Made by a program: the position numbers and the translations under genes. Positions 43,147 through 54,103 of a stretch of 64,000 nt of DNA are shown here, piece after piece. Position 1 is the first letter of the stretch. The number at the start of each line of letters is the position of its first letter. The notes beneath the pieces are model-generated. The model was not told where the DNA came from. It did not search any database and saw only the letters and a list, made by a program, of their open reading frames with translations. Origin of the DNA: Puccinia triticina (taxonomy: Eukaryota; Basidiomycota; Pucciniomycetes; Pucciniales; Pucciniaceae); contig NC_070562.1 of the NCBI RefSeq assembly GCF_026914185.1, forward strand, positions 4,712,001 to 4,776,000. The letters are read 5' to 3'.

Positions 43147-46114
43147 TCAGCTGTTTTGGGCAATAATGCTTTCTGCAATAATATTTTGTACAGCTTGGAA
43201 TTCACCGTCGGGTATGAGTCCTGCATGAAGCCACTGATTACAGTTCACCCATCTCTCGATGGTATGGGCTACGACGTTTTCTCGGTCGCCTGCACATGTA
43301 TCAGCAGCCGCTGAGAAACAGCGCTCAAGACTCGTCGCGGTTGAGCAGCAAGCGAGGTAGTCCCGGGCCAAGAGTGACAGAATCGGGAAATCGTCCTCGT
43401 GGTCCTGTCAGAACTCAGATTAGCCAGGGCCTTAAATTTACGACGTGGTAGTGAAGCTTAACAAACCTTCCACCATTGTAGCGAGTTGTGTGCTTGAGAT
43501 GCTGGAAGCTTATACTTGCCTCGGAGATATATGGATAACTCGTCCTCGGATTCCATCCCATTAGTGTCCGGAAAGAAATCGACTTCCTCGAGGGAGCCCT
43601 GCCTTCGAAGTGGTTGATCGTCCACTCGTGATGGTCCTGGTTCCTTGAACCGTAAGTTAGCCTCATACTCAATCTTGCGCTGGTTAAATTGCGCTTGGAT
43701 GAGGGATTGGGCGTAGGCGTAATTTGATGGGAACCACATTTGAAATATTGAAAGTCGGTAGCTGGGATTCAGGATTGTCGCAAGGATTACTGTGTCGCAG
43801 GCCATTGCTTCGCCAAGATATTCATACGTTTTCTCAGACATCTTGGCAAACATTTTGTTGAAGTCGGTGTCGTCTGGCGAGGCATCTATCTTCTTTGCGA
43901 AATAGTTTTTGATGCCCCAGTATTCGGCAAGCATCATACTGGCCGATGGGATGTCACCCTCCATCTTCTTGGCGATATAATAAAATTCCTGTTATGTTGA
44001 TCGAATTCAACCTTCGACAATTCAGCTTGGATATGTATTCAAATTAAAATAACCCACCCCAAGAACATCGTTTAGCTTTTTCACAACCTCCCAATCGGTC
44101 GAAGTGATTTCATAGTCCTTGTAATACTTCGTGCCCCCCTCTGTGCTGTGCCGTTCTTTTTCGTTCTCGATCAGTTTGTTGATCACATTTCTTGCGTTGT
44201 ACGCTCGATCGCGACTTTGGAATAGGATATCCCATCGAGACAGGTAGCCCGCAATCAGGCGCGGCCCTGAATAGCCAAGGTTCTTGGACCAAGTAGCGAA
44301 ATCTATACGTTTAGCCTTTGAATCGGTGATCCTTCGGATCACATAGTCCACCTGAAGATACATCAAAAACAGAGGCAACATGTCAATTAGTTTTGGGGGA
44401 AACATCGGAAAGTTAGAGCAATGAATACGAACCTTTTTTAAGACGGCATCAATCGGATTGTTCCTAACTTGGGTTTCAGTTCCGTCGATATCGGAGTCAT
44501 TTTCATCGTCCGTGTCGTCATCATCAAAGCCAACATCATCATCATCATCATCGAATGTACCTGATTCCTCGGTTATTTCGGATTCTTCGACAAAGGGATC
44601 AAGTATTGCAACGAATCCAAGAGGTTCTTTCTTTGATTTTATCAAGCCAGCATCCGCAAGCGGAACCGCCTTGAAACCGGCACTCAGGATAAGTTCTATG
44701 TTATCAACAAAGCACCGGATATGGTTTCGAGACAAGTTGAGCTGAGTACCAGTTTTCGAAAGAACAAGTTGGTCGACTTCTTCGGTCATCGTGACATGGT
44801 TGGAGCCAGGCTGGGTGGTCTGAGCCAAGATGTATATACAATATCTGATGTCAATTTTGGATAACTCGTGAAACAATTCGAAGGCAGAAAAAATCACTTA
44901 TCTTGGTATGAAGGTCCGACTGGGTTATGATATTTCCAAATGGAATCGCGATAGACTTTCCGTTGCGTGTCCACGGGATGTATTTGAGACCAAGATGAAT
45001 GGTTTTAAAAACCCAGTCATCCGTGACATAAGCTGCTGAGATACCCAAAAAGGCCCGAGGTTTGCCCTTTGTAGCCCACACATCGTTTATAAGTGTAAAC
45101 TTTGATTTGAGTTTCTGCATACCCAGGAAACACATCAGATCAATTGTGGCTAATGATAAATGAAAGAGAGAGAAAAAAGATTACCTTGAGTGGTGCGATT
45201 GCTTTGACCTGCAAATTCCGGTAAAGCATGTGGACTTGGGTTGCAGCCCAAACTTGCGAGAAAAACTTGACGCCCGGTCGAGCGTAGTTGAAAGCACATT
45301 CTAGATATTCGTCCATCCGACTCCAAGGCAGCGAAGCTCGAACTAGCCACATGAGCAACATCTGATTCAAGATTTGCAGATCGAAGCTCCCTGATGGAGC
45401 AGGCTTCGATCTAACCGTTTTCGTTTGTACAAGTTTCGTCTGAACAAGTTTTGTTTGAAAAAGTTTCTTCGTTGCTCCCTTTCCTTTCTCTTGCGTTTTC
45501 TTTTCGATCTCGCTGGTTCCCTCTCCTTTCCCTTGTGATTTCCTTTCGGGCTCTTCTACTCCCTTTCCTTTCTCTTGTTTTCTCTGTGCGATCTCTTTCG
45601 GAGTTAACGGAAGTTTGGCACCCTGGGCAATGGCTTCATTTCGTGAGGGACATGGCGTTCGGTGAAGATCCCCATCACGATGCTTGTACAGGTTCCCACG
45701 GCTTCCTGTGGCCTTCTTATATGAGTTTCCGCACCATCGACATTCGTATACCATGGGCTCACCAGAGGTCTGCCCCAAAGAAAATGGTAACAGTGAGTGG
45801 TAAAGCAAGATCCTTAATGTAAAAGAAGCCGATGTACATACCTGACCCTCCGCGAATCTTGGCTTGTGAAAATAATCATCTACATCATCCACATCAAGAC
45901 CATCATCTCTCCTTTTCCGCTTCTTTGATACCTGTGAGCTATTTTGAACGACGTTCTGGGTCGAGTCCGGGACGATCGAAGTTGAGGGAAGTGATTTGCG
46001 AGAATCATTGTTTGGGCGGACGAAGTTAGTATCTGCGCGAACAGGAGTGATTGCCCGGGTAGAGTGACGGGATGGGGGGTGGGAGGCAGAGGGAGAATTA
46101 GGAGATCGGGGCAT
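43147..46114 (-). CDS. hAT transposase, seven exons, frame fully open
   Basis: ATG at 46114; exons 45842-46114, 45185-45769, 44902-45114, 44433-44819, 44058-44351, 43467-43988 and 43147-43404 total 2532 bp (843 residues), and each exon keeps phase 0. In order: a disordered N-terminus with KKRKRRDD; a BED-type finger (CRWCGNSYKKATGSRGNLYKH); a Lys/Glu-rich linker; the hAT core (FTLINDVWATKGKPRAF, GLKYIPW, and TTQPGSNHVTMTEEVD where other family members have an SGSNN-like motif); an acidic D-rich loop; a region ending WEVVKKLNDVLG; and the C-terminal dimerisation region (DYLACCSTATSLERCFSAAA). It would bind element ends and catalyse cut-and-paste transposition in the nucleus. Six introns are unusual but each fits. 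One donor reads ATAAGT where GTAAGT is expected (44901). No terminal repeats were found, so the gene may be immobilised or domesticated. Confidence 0.82.
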
Positions 46115-46473
46115 CTTGGATGATGGAGCTTCTGACCAAGTTTGGATGAGATGGGATGTTGATCTCATCCAAATCATAGATCGGGGTGGCTGGCTGGTTC
46201 GGGGTCGGCTGCCCCGGTCGTATTGCGCCGGCCGTAGGGGGCAATCCACCATTTTTGGTGGTGCAAATCTTTGCACCCGTGTCATCTATGCTTACTTTTT
46301 ACCCAAATCATCTACACTTGATTTATTTGAAGCCCATGATCTGGCCTTCAATCCTACATAGTTTTTATTATCATCACTCACCGCATTACAAAGATGCAGG
46401 CAATCATAAAACCCCTATTTATCCCGCAAGGGGCTGTGGGAAACCTGACAAGCCCTGTTGAACCGAGCTTAAC

Positions 46474-46527
46474 CAAGCCTCTCTGGAGGAGAGCCCCGCA
46501 GGGTTTCTGTCTCACAGAGAGGCTTGC
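46474..46527. repeat. Short palindromic element, copy h
   Basis: CCAAGCCTCTCTGGAGGAG on the left faces CACAGAGAGGCTTG on the right. It is preceded by CCGAGCTTAA, the extended arm. It uses the CTCTC variant of the arm, like copy d. Confidence 0.7.
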
Positions 46528-47152
46528 CCCCAAGCCACCGATTTTGGCATGAGAGCTGACAAGCCTGGGGCCCAGCCAACCCCCATTTTTCCTTTTATCC
46601 ATGATCTCACACCCATTTTTTGCCCAATAGGGACATGAGTGGTGCGGCCTTGTAGGCTTGCTTCTTGCGCCGGCAGCCATCCACAAATCAGCTTCTTATC
46701 CTCCCAGCTGGCCGCTGGGCATCCTTGCAAAATCACTGCTGAGCTCGGTCCAACAAATCAAGGTTTTTTTCCAACTGTTGTACATCAAGCATATCAATAT
46801 AAATATTATGCATTGATCATGAATTGAGAATTGAACTTGTTCAAAAATATGCATTTTCATTTAATTACAAGCAGAAAATACTGCTTCCATGCACTTACTA
46901 AAGATACAGAAGTGTACAATCATTGCCAGAATCTTGGAAGCATGATTTTAAAAGCTTTGTAACTTCAAGACCTTTCAAGATAAAAATATATGGCCTATGT
47001 AGGTTTAAAGGCCAGATGCAGGGCTTCAATTTGGCACCTGGGCGGCCCATATGGCTCACAGGATGCTATGGTGGTGTGGTGTTGAAGTTTGACACCAGTC
47101 AAATGGGTTGAGGCGGTCCTCACCGCTCATGCCAAATTTCCCCACTTACTCC

Positions 47153-47222
47153 CAAGTCCCTCCTTCGGAGGCTTGCGCTTCGCGCGAGGGGCGCCAGCCT
47201 GCCAACTCAGAAGGAAGGACTG
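47153..47222. repeat. Short palindromic element, copy i
   Basis: CAAGTCCCTCCTTCGGAGG on the left has a partly decayed partner, AAGGAAGGACTG, on the right. The centre contains GCGCTTCGCGCG. It is followed by ACTAAGTTTG. Confidence 0.75.
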
Positions 47223-47980
47223 ACTAAGTTTGCTGTTGAACCCCTCTGATTTACAGAGCAAACTTAGCCCAGCCTTCACTTTCTTGTTTTCATCCCCAGT
47301 TAAAGGGTTCAGTTTGTCAAGGTTACAAGAGATAGATGTTTATATGCACAACATGCAGGGTTATGAGCCCCTGAAAACTAAAAAAGAAAAATCATTTCCT
47401 GTGAGGTGTACAATTCAAAAGCCAAATTGGAATTGATGAATTAGGACAGTTCACATCTGAGTTTTTGACAAATCTGCTGATGCCACATCAGCAAACCAAT
47501 TTAAAAAAAGTTGTAGAACTTATCTGTAATTTCATTCAGGTCAGCAAGTCACCAGCATAAACAGTTCCATCTACAGCACTGATGTGTAATGTGTTCCACT
47601 GTATACCTATGAATCATAGGTATATTTACTCACAGAAGGCCCCAAGATAAAACCAAATGGACCCCATAAATGGAATCTACATCCAAATTAACCCTCAGTC
47701 ACCACTGGAAGCATAAATGGCACTCTGCTACAATGGAAGTTAGACCCTCTGGAAATCCTGAAGCACCCAGTCATCCCTCTGTCACAAATCTTGAGTAAGG
47801 ATTAGATCTGGGAGGTCAAGTCCGGTACCGGGTATGCCAACATGAGATCTGGTGTACCTGGCAGTAGGCGGTACCTTATGTTGGGTACACCAGGTCTTCT
47901 CATCATAAATTTGCTGGTGGCGACATTGAATTTGTTTTGAAATTTGGCCAACTTGGTAACTCAATAAACCCTCTAGCAAG

Positions 47981-50914
47981 ATGGCTTCAAAGCAAACCCC
48001 TGACAAAATCAAGGACCCCTCAAACTCAGACCTTGAAATGTTGACCCCCGCAGCCAATGAAACACCAAACCGGAGAATTAAGGAGAGCTGGCTCTGGCAG
48101 TTTTTCAAATGGTGATGGTTGAAAACATCTCTTACAATATCTGCCAGGTAAACTCCAATCTTGAAGGTACCAGCATCTGCAACTCAAAACTAGCAGTTGA
48201 CAAAGAGTGTGGTGAATCAATTGGGTCACAAACATCAGATATATGAACAAAATGTAATTACTGGTGTGATCAGCAATTTCTTGCACAAAGGTGAGCTACT
48301 CAACCGTGACTCCTTGACTTTGGTGGTGACTTGCTTTTTTGAAACCTGCAACATTTCTTTCTACACCATTGAGGATGAAAACTTGCACTGAAAACCAACA
48401 CTTGAGAAGCTTCTCTGCGGCAAATACACCATCTTGCTTGTGTTTGGAAAACCTCCTGGGATGGGAAGAATGCCCTTTGTGAGCAGCTTCAACAAATCAA
48501 ATCAAAGATCAGCCTGACTTGTGACACTTGGACTTCCCCAAGCAATTGCTTGGTACTTGGAGTTACAGCACAGTGGATTGATGCCCAATTCACTCTGCAT
48601 TCAATCATCCTGGGTGCTTGACTTGTGCAGGGAAGTTACACAGGAGTCTCACTTGCAAATCATTTAGGCAACATGCTCCAAGATTTCAACATGGGCAACA
48701 ATTGTTTTTGCATTACCACAGACTAGGACAACACATCAAACAACCAAACAATGGGAGATCATCTAGACTATCTTGTATCATTTGATAATCAGAAGTGCCT
48801 TCTCAATTGTCTGGCACATGTGTTTAATCTTGCTGCTCAAGCGGGAATCAAAGCATTCTTCAAGCCACCCCAACCTCTGGCATCAACATCATTGGCATCA
48901 GATTGTCTATCATGCACACCCTCTCGTAAACCCACCTCATCCTCTGGGGTTCACAAGGTGTCATCAATTGAAACCTGCCCTGTCACAGACTTGTAGAGAT
49001 CCGTTCTCTTTACTTCCTTGCCTCAGCAGAGAACTGACATGCAGTCTCTCTCTTTACTTCTTCTTCCTCTCAAGAGAGAACTGACATGCCGTCTCTCTGA
49101 GCCAGTGCAATCTCTGACCGGTGCTGGACCGTTGGCAGTTACTGGAAGGGAGAGTTGCGCTGGTACACCGCCTTCACAGTGGTCCAGTGAGATCTGAGGA
49201 TTCAAGTGATAGCAGAAGTTGGAGGGGGGAATTTGTTGAGAGACAACAATGGATTTTTGTCGGCTGTATTTTTAATGTTCATGAGGATCAGAACAGGAAG
49301 AAGCTTGGTGTAAGGGGTCAGAAGATGTGATTCAAAGAAATGAATTGGGGAGGTTGGACTCAGGGTGGTGAGCAGTGAGAGTTTTGAACTCACAAGACAC
49401 ACGGACACAGAGAGGGGGATCAATAAGCTTAAGATTTGGGATTCTGAATTGACGGATGATCTGAAGGAAAAATTTGGGTTCAGACAAAGTCCATGCCGCC
49501 CCATCATCTGATTTTGAGCTGAACTCAGACTCTGGGGGCTGTGACATGCTGCAGACAGGTCATCATACATCAACAACAGCTGAAGACAGAACAGGAAGGA
49601 AAGGAAAACAAAACAGGATAAAACCAAAGAAACACACAAATAAAAAACACCAACCCACCACATACACCTCCATCCAACATATGCATGTAAGAAAATAGAA
49701 AGGAGAAAAAACAAGAAAGAAAAGAAACACAGAAAAGAGAAACAACAGAAAGACGGGGCCATAGCCAACTGAAATGCAGCCATGCACGGCCAAAGAGTTC
49801 CTGAAATGCCTTGAATCCTGTGCACATGCTGATCTTGACATTTCTTGAGGGCTGAAATTGATCCTGAAGACGCCTGGAAAGCTGAGAGTGGGAAAACCTT
49901 GGAAATCTTCTGTGCCATGGGCACCACCAAATTGATCACCACACCGGCCTCATTTTTGTTCCCCAGTTTATTAATCATCAGTGATTGACTTCCAACTTGT
50001 ACTCACAACACTTACAACTTACTACTATACTCATAACAACCATTACATAGCAATAAAAAGTCTTTATACTGTGTCTTGAACAAACTCATCTTGAGCATAC
50101 CACTCCTATCACCTGATCAAAACTTGCCAAGCCTATCTTGGTGGGTCTTTTAGCTTGTAGTACAGAAGGGCAGAGCTTGCAACTCCTTCATCACCTTTTC
50201 CATTCAGCAAAAGGGTTTCACAACCAAGTTTGAGTTTTACTCTGCCTGAATCAACAGTCTATGATATGGACTACTGTGAAACATTGGTGACAGCTCAGGA
50301 CATCTGCTCCCAGGCTGCTAAAGGCAAGCCAATCTACCCCCAAATAAGGTTCTGATATGATGCCCCAGGTCTGGGTATAGCCTGCTCAAGATCTGTACCT
50401 GGCATATCCAGTCCCAACACCGGGTACACAATGGGTATGGCCAAAAGTTGAGCTACTGGGGCTCTGATGTGTGATGGTGGGAATACATGCTGTTTTGATC
50501 ACCACCACCACCCAGAAAGCGCCCCCCAAACATGCTGCAACAGATGCCTAACCAATTGACATTCAGTTGAGCTCCAAATGCAAAGAGGAATCTTGTGATC
50601 CTCTAATCTCTTGGAAGACACATTCCAAACAGTTCCCAAAACTTGCAACAATGGCTCAAACATACCTTTCAGTACCTGCATCCAGCGCTCCAACAGAGAG
50701 AACTTTAATCTCAGCTGGTCAATACATCCAAGAATACACCCAAAATCAAAAGAAAGTCAACAGCCTTGAGCCCCTTATCTGCCTCAAAGATTGTCTTGCT
50801 GAGGCTATCATTGATGTTGATAACATCAAATTACCCACTTCACAGTTTTTTTTTGTTCCAATCCCCTCTCACACAACCAAAAAGGAACAGAATGGTAAAC
50901 CATTCCTACTTTGA
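47981..50914 (+). pseudogene. hAT transposase pseudogene interrupted by about 1.5 kb
   Basis: From ATG at 47981 the frame has a degraded BED region (RIKESWLWQFFKW then a stop). At 48480-48990 the core follows with several stops (SKISLTCDTWTSPSN, GVTAQWI, NNCFCITTD, then NQTMGDHLDYLVSF and CLLNCLAHVFNLAAQAGIK). The C-terminal dimerisation region is at 50567-50914 (FPKLATMAQTYLSVPASSAP, TERTLISAGQYIQEY, LEPLICLKD). The intervening 49000-50500 segment does not look like hAT coding sequence: it starts with CT-rich repeats (CTCTCTTTACTTC, AGAGAACTGACATGC) and includes a hydrophobic low-complexity minus frame (49202-49978). It is probably an insertion of unknown type. The gene is dead. Confidence 0.75.
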
Positions 50915-51387
50915 GAGACTTCCCTGTGACATGGCAGCAGAGGTCCAAGCAACTCCAAGCAGAGGATTGGATTTGAGGGGGTTTCAAAGTTGGTCAGATG
51001 CAACTTGCATGCACTTTTGCAAGATGGTGTTCAAGTGCATTCTTGAACATGGAGTTACAAAAGTGCATACATGTCACATTGCGAGCGTGTACAGCCTCTC
51101 CGTCAACTGCACAAAGTGCAGGAGAGGCTTGTGTCTAAAACGTGCATGCTTGCGTGTCACGGTTGGGCTTCCGAGGTCCTTTTTTTTGTAAAAATCCTAT
51201 AAAATACACCCAAATACCCAGTCAATAATAATGTTGGGCAAGGTGTGCCCAAGATGGGTCTTCATCCCCATCAAGAAGGATTTTGAATTTTTCAAAAATT
51301 GTATGTGTAGGATTTTTTACAAGCCAATTTTAGTTCAACATGACTTTGTTTTTTTTTCTTCAAACCAAACCATTCCTTATGTAATCA
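50915..51387. other. Spacer, nothing recognised
   Basis: Contains a short inverted GCCTCTCC/GGAGAGGC-like pair around 51094-51128 but no gene. It leads into the dispersed repeat at 51388. Confidence 0.4.
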
Positions 51388-51501
51388 ATAGAGGACAAGA
51401 TGGCCATCCCAGGATAGTAAACAGAATTTTTTTTGAGGAATTTTGTGAAGGAGGGATCCTGGTTGAGAAGCCAAGAATCAACTTCAGTTCAATCCTGAAG
51501 A

Positions 51502-52219
51502 CAACAATGGGCCTTTACTATACAGATATTGGTATACTATAGTCATTGTATTTTTTTTGGTCCAATAACAGTACTGTTATTTCCATTTTCTGTAATGAAA
51601 TTTTAATACTATATCCAATTGCATGAGGATTTTCTTTTTTGAAAATACTATATCCAAATGAAGGAAGAAACAAAAAAAATCTCAATACTATACTGGCCAG
51701 ATGTGGCCAGTACCACTACTCAGTAGGGATGCAAATCTATCTATTCATTGGGCTTGGGGATCAGAGCACCCAATGCCTTTCTGGCCTCAGCAAAGTCCCC
51801 TGAGAGGGAAAAATCCTCACAAGGCCACATAAGGCTGCTGAAGGATTTTGAAGTAGTTGAGGGGAACAGACCACCATGTCTGGAGCCACAGAGAACAATC
51901 TCTCAACAGAACAAGACCTACCCAGTGTTATTGCCGCAAGGACCAGGTAGGTGGCATGGTTCACCTGTACAATCATCAGGAGCCCACATGTCATTGCCTT
52001 ATGTTTACACCTGGTTAAGTGCGTTATTGCGGTAACCAGGGTCAAAAAAAGTTACTATACCTGTATTTTTTGTTTCAGAGAAAAACCACAGAATACTATA
52101 CGGGCCAATTGCAGCAAGGGCCAATACTAGTACAGTTATTAGTATAGGGTGGTACAACCAGACCTATACAATAACAAAAAGGCCTGGTTATAGTAAAGTA
52201 TAGTATAGGCCCATTGTTG
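51502..52219. mobile_element. Non-autonomous hAT-like element, 718 bp
   Basis: The terminal inverted repeats CAACAATGGGCCTTTACTAT and CAACAATGGGCCTATACTAT (right end as reverse complement) differ at one of 20 positions and are flanked by CTGAAGA on each side (51495-51501 and 52220-52226). That 7-bp exact match fits an 8-bp hAT duplication with one changed base. TATAGTAT words fill the subterminal parts. The minus strand at 51761-52045 encodes a hAT dimerisation-domain remnant (VERLFSVAPDM). A reverse fragment of the same family is at 6300-6750. Confidence 0.82.
51761..52045 (-). pseudogene. hAT dimerisation-domain remnant inside the 718-bp element
   Basis: The minus frame reads YLVLAAITLGRSCSVERLF then SVAPDM, equivalent to the conserved C-terminal hAT motif. 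About 95 codons are left and the core is missing. This ties the element to a hAT parent whose transposase is not in the window. Confidence 0.65.
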
Positions 52220-52446
52220 CTGAAGAGTCAGATTTTCAGATTTTCAAAATCTTGAAAAAATTCCTGCTGCTCCAATTTTCAATATTTTCTTTTGAAAAGT
52301 GGATGAGGAGGTCCGCACCACCCTCCTCTATCTCTGACCCAACTTTTTACCTCCGGGGAGATGGATGTACAGGAGGTGCAGCCATCCAAAAGTCAGCTAC
52401 ACCAAAACTGGCCAACCGTGACGCGGTTGTAAGTCAGTTTTAGACT

Positions 52447-52499
52447 CAAGTCCTTGCTCCGCGACCAGGGCTGCCCACCCCCCCGCAGAAGAGGGACTT
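52447..52499. repeat. Short palindromic element, copy j (decayed)
   Basis: CAAGTCCTTGCTCCGCGACC faces GCAGAAGAGGGACTT. It is a shortened sister of copy g with a run of only 7 C in place of 25. Confidence 0.65.
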
Positions 52500-52840
52500 C
52501 CACAAGTTTGGTCACATTGTACTACACCTCCCAAACCTGCTTGAATGTTTTTTTGAATTTTAGTCATGCATGGCCAACTTTGAAGTGCCTCTCCTCTTCC
52601 CCTCCCCTTCTACCCAATTGGATACCGGGTATATTGTTTTCAGGACCCATCCCGCAACCCGACTCAACATGGTACCCGGTCGGGTAGCACCGGGTGTTCG
52701 GGGCTCGGATCGGAACCTTACCCCCGGATCGTTGGAGATGCTGAAGGGCTGCTCACGTGTTAATATTCTCACAAGGGCAGCCACTCTTCACGGGCAAACT
52801 TAACTAAGTCCCTCTCTTGCCTGAGGCTTTGCCGGAGTTA

Positions 52841-54100
52841 GAGCATCTCCACCGCGGGCCCTAGTTTGGGGTCGCTAAAATTCAATCTTCGGGACTGCGC
52901 AGCAGTTTTTACCGCCCCAAACTGCTGCGGCATACACCGCGAGCCTCCAAAGGGAGTCTCTAAAAATCACTGACACACCACCGATGTACAGCAAAAGCGA
53001 AAAAGCTTGCGGTCCGGCAGGCCCAATTTTGGAATCTCAGCCACGGCCCTTCAAGCCTGTATAGGTCCTGTATGTCAAGCTGCATACAGGAATATCATCG
53101 GAAGAAAAATGCTATTTCCTTCATTATTAACATTGGGGTATTGAGGGTTGCATCATTGGAATCCTGGTGCAATTTTACCCCCATCGGCCGCTTCGCCTAG
53201 ATTAGCTGCCACACCCAACAGTCGGCCTGACATGCAAATCAAGCTCAACCAGTCGCCCGGAGGCGATGTGACATCCTGTACAGCGGAGCTGTACAGGTGT
53301 GTGGCTGAAATGCAGCAGGCAATTTTCGGCCTCCCGCACCCGCAAGCTTTTTCGCTTTGGCTGTACATGTATTCCATGACAGGCACAAACCGGTCATCCA
53401 GAACAAATGTACTTTGTGTGATGACCATCCGAGGTGGATACATAAATAACACTCCTTGATGGCCGTCACTAACTGGTCATCCAGAACATTTGCATGTTTT
53501 TGATGACCGCCTCGTTTGATGGCCTTCCATGGCGGTCATCGAGAAATCATGAAGTGGACTCACCTCAATGACCGGTACGAACCAGTCATTGAGGATTGAT
53601 TGGTGTGTGTGTGGCTGACAACCGGTTGGTCGCTGCTGCGATGGCCGGAACGGAGCAGTCATCGAGAGGATAATAACTCTCCTCGACGGCTGGTTTGTTC
53701 CGGTCATTGATAGGAGCAATAAATCTCCTCGATGGCCGGTTCGTTCCGGTCATCAAGATGAGTAATAATTCTCCTTGATGGCCGGTTCTTTCCGGTCACC
53801 GAGAGGAGCAATACATCTCCTCGATGGCCGGTTGGTTCCGTTCATTGAGATGAGTACATATTGTAAGATTGGTTCCGTTCATCGAGGAGGTGACCAATGG
53901 AGTTTCACAATGTTGTTGTTATGTGACAGTGTCTTTTGGGTCGTTGGAGAGAGTCTCTAGGAGTCCCTACATGTACGGACTCGGGCATGAAATTTGGGGA
54001 CACCTGTAAAATTTTGACGCTAATAGCGCCCGCGGTGGGTCGGGTTGAGTCGGTAAATTCCAACTAGAGACCCAATTTAGGGCCCGCGGTGGAGTTGCTC
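52841..54100. mobile_element. Non-autonomous PIF/Harbinger element, 1260 bp
   Basis: The left end GAGCATCTCCACCGCGGGCC and the right end, reverse-complemented GAGCAACTCCACCGCGGGCC, differ at one of 20 positions. Both sides are flanked by TTA (52838-52840 and 54101-54103). The ends share GAGCATCTCCA with the complete Harbinger at 60241, so that element or a relative could have moved it. The interior has no transposase but carries a hairpin array (53388-53892). Confidence 0.85.
53388..53892. repeat. Tandem hairpin array, about 47-bp unit
   Basis: A unit with CCGGTCATCGAGAGGAG, a short CAATAAAT-type loop and CTCCTCGATGGCCGG is repeated with variation at least five times, clearest at 53650-53850. 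Each unit is itself an inverted repeat, so single strands could fold into a row of hairpins. It lies wholly inside the Harbinger-type element at 52841-54100. Confidence 0.8.
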
Positions 54101-54103
54101 TTA

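Larger units (their letters stand above)
46115..47980. other. Intergenic region with two short palindromes
   Basis: Just upstream of the hAT gene, an inverted ACCACCAAAAATGGTGG motif occurs at 46246-46262. Palindromes lie at 46474-46527 and 47153-47222. The segment 47810-47900 has inverted GGTACC/GGGTACACC words. No gene is supported. Confidence 0.45.
51388..52512. repeat. Dispersed repeat, copy 2, split by a hAT element
   Basis: 51388-51501 and 52220-52512 together match 22743-23170. The uninterrupted copy shows the empty target site (ATCCTGAAGAGTCAG), which dates the 51502-52219 insertion after the repeat spread. The copy ends in palindrome j. Confidence 0.88.

Noticed and set aside
45451..45822. 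123-codon plus frame
   Set aside because: Antisense shadow of the Lys/Glu-rich linker of the hAT transposase.
49202..49978. 258-codon minus frame with strongly hydrophobic segments
   Set aside because: Phe/Leu/Ser runs from A-rich and T-rich low-complexity DNA inside the insertion that breaks a hAT pseudogene; no membrane-protein family pattern.
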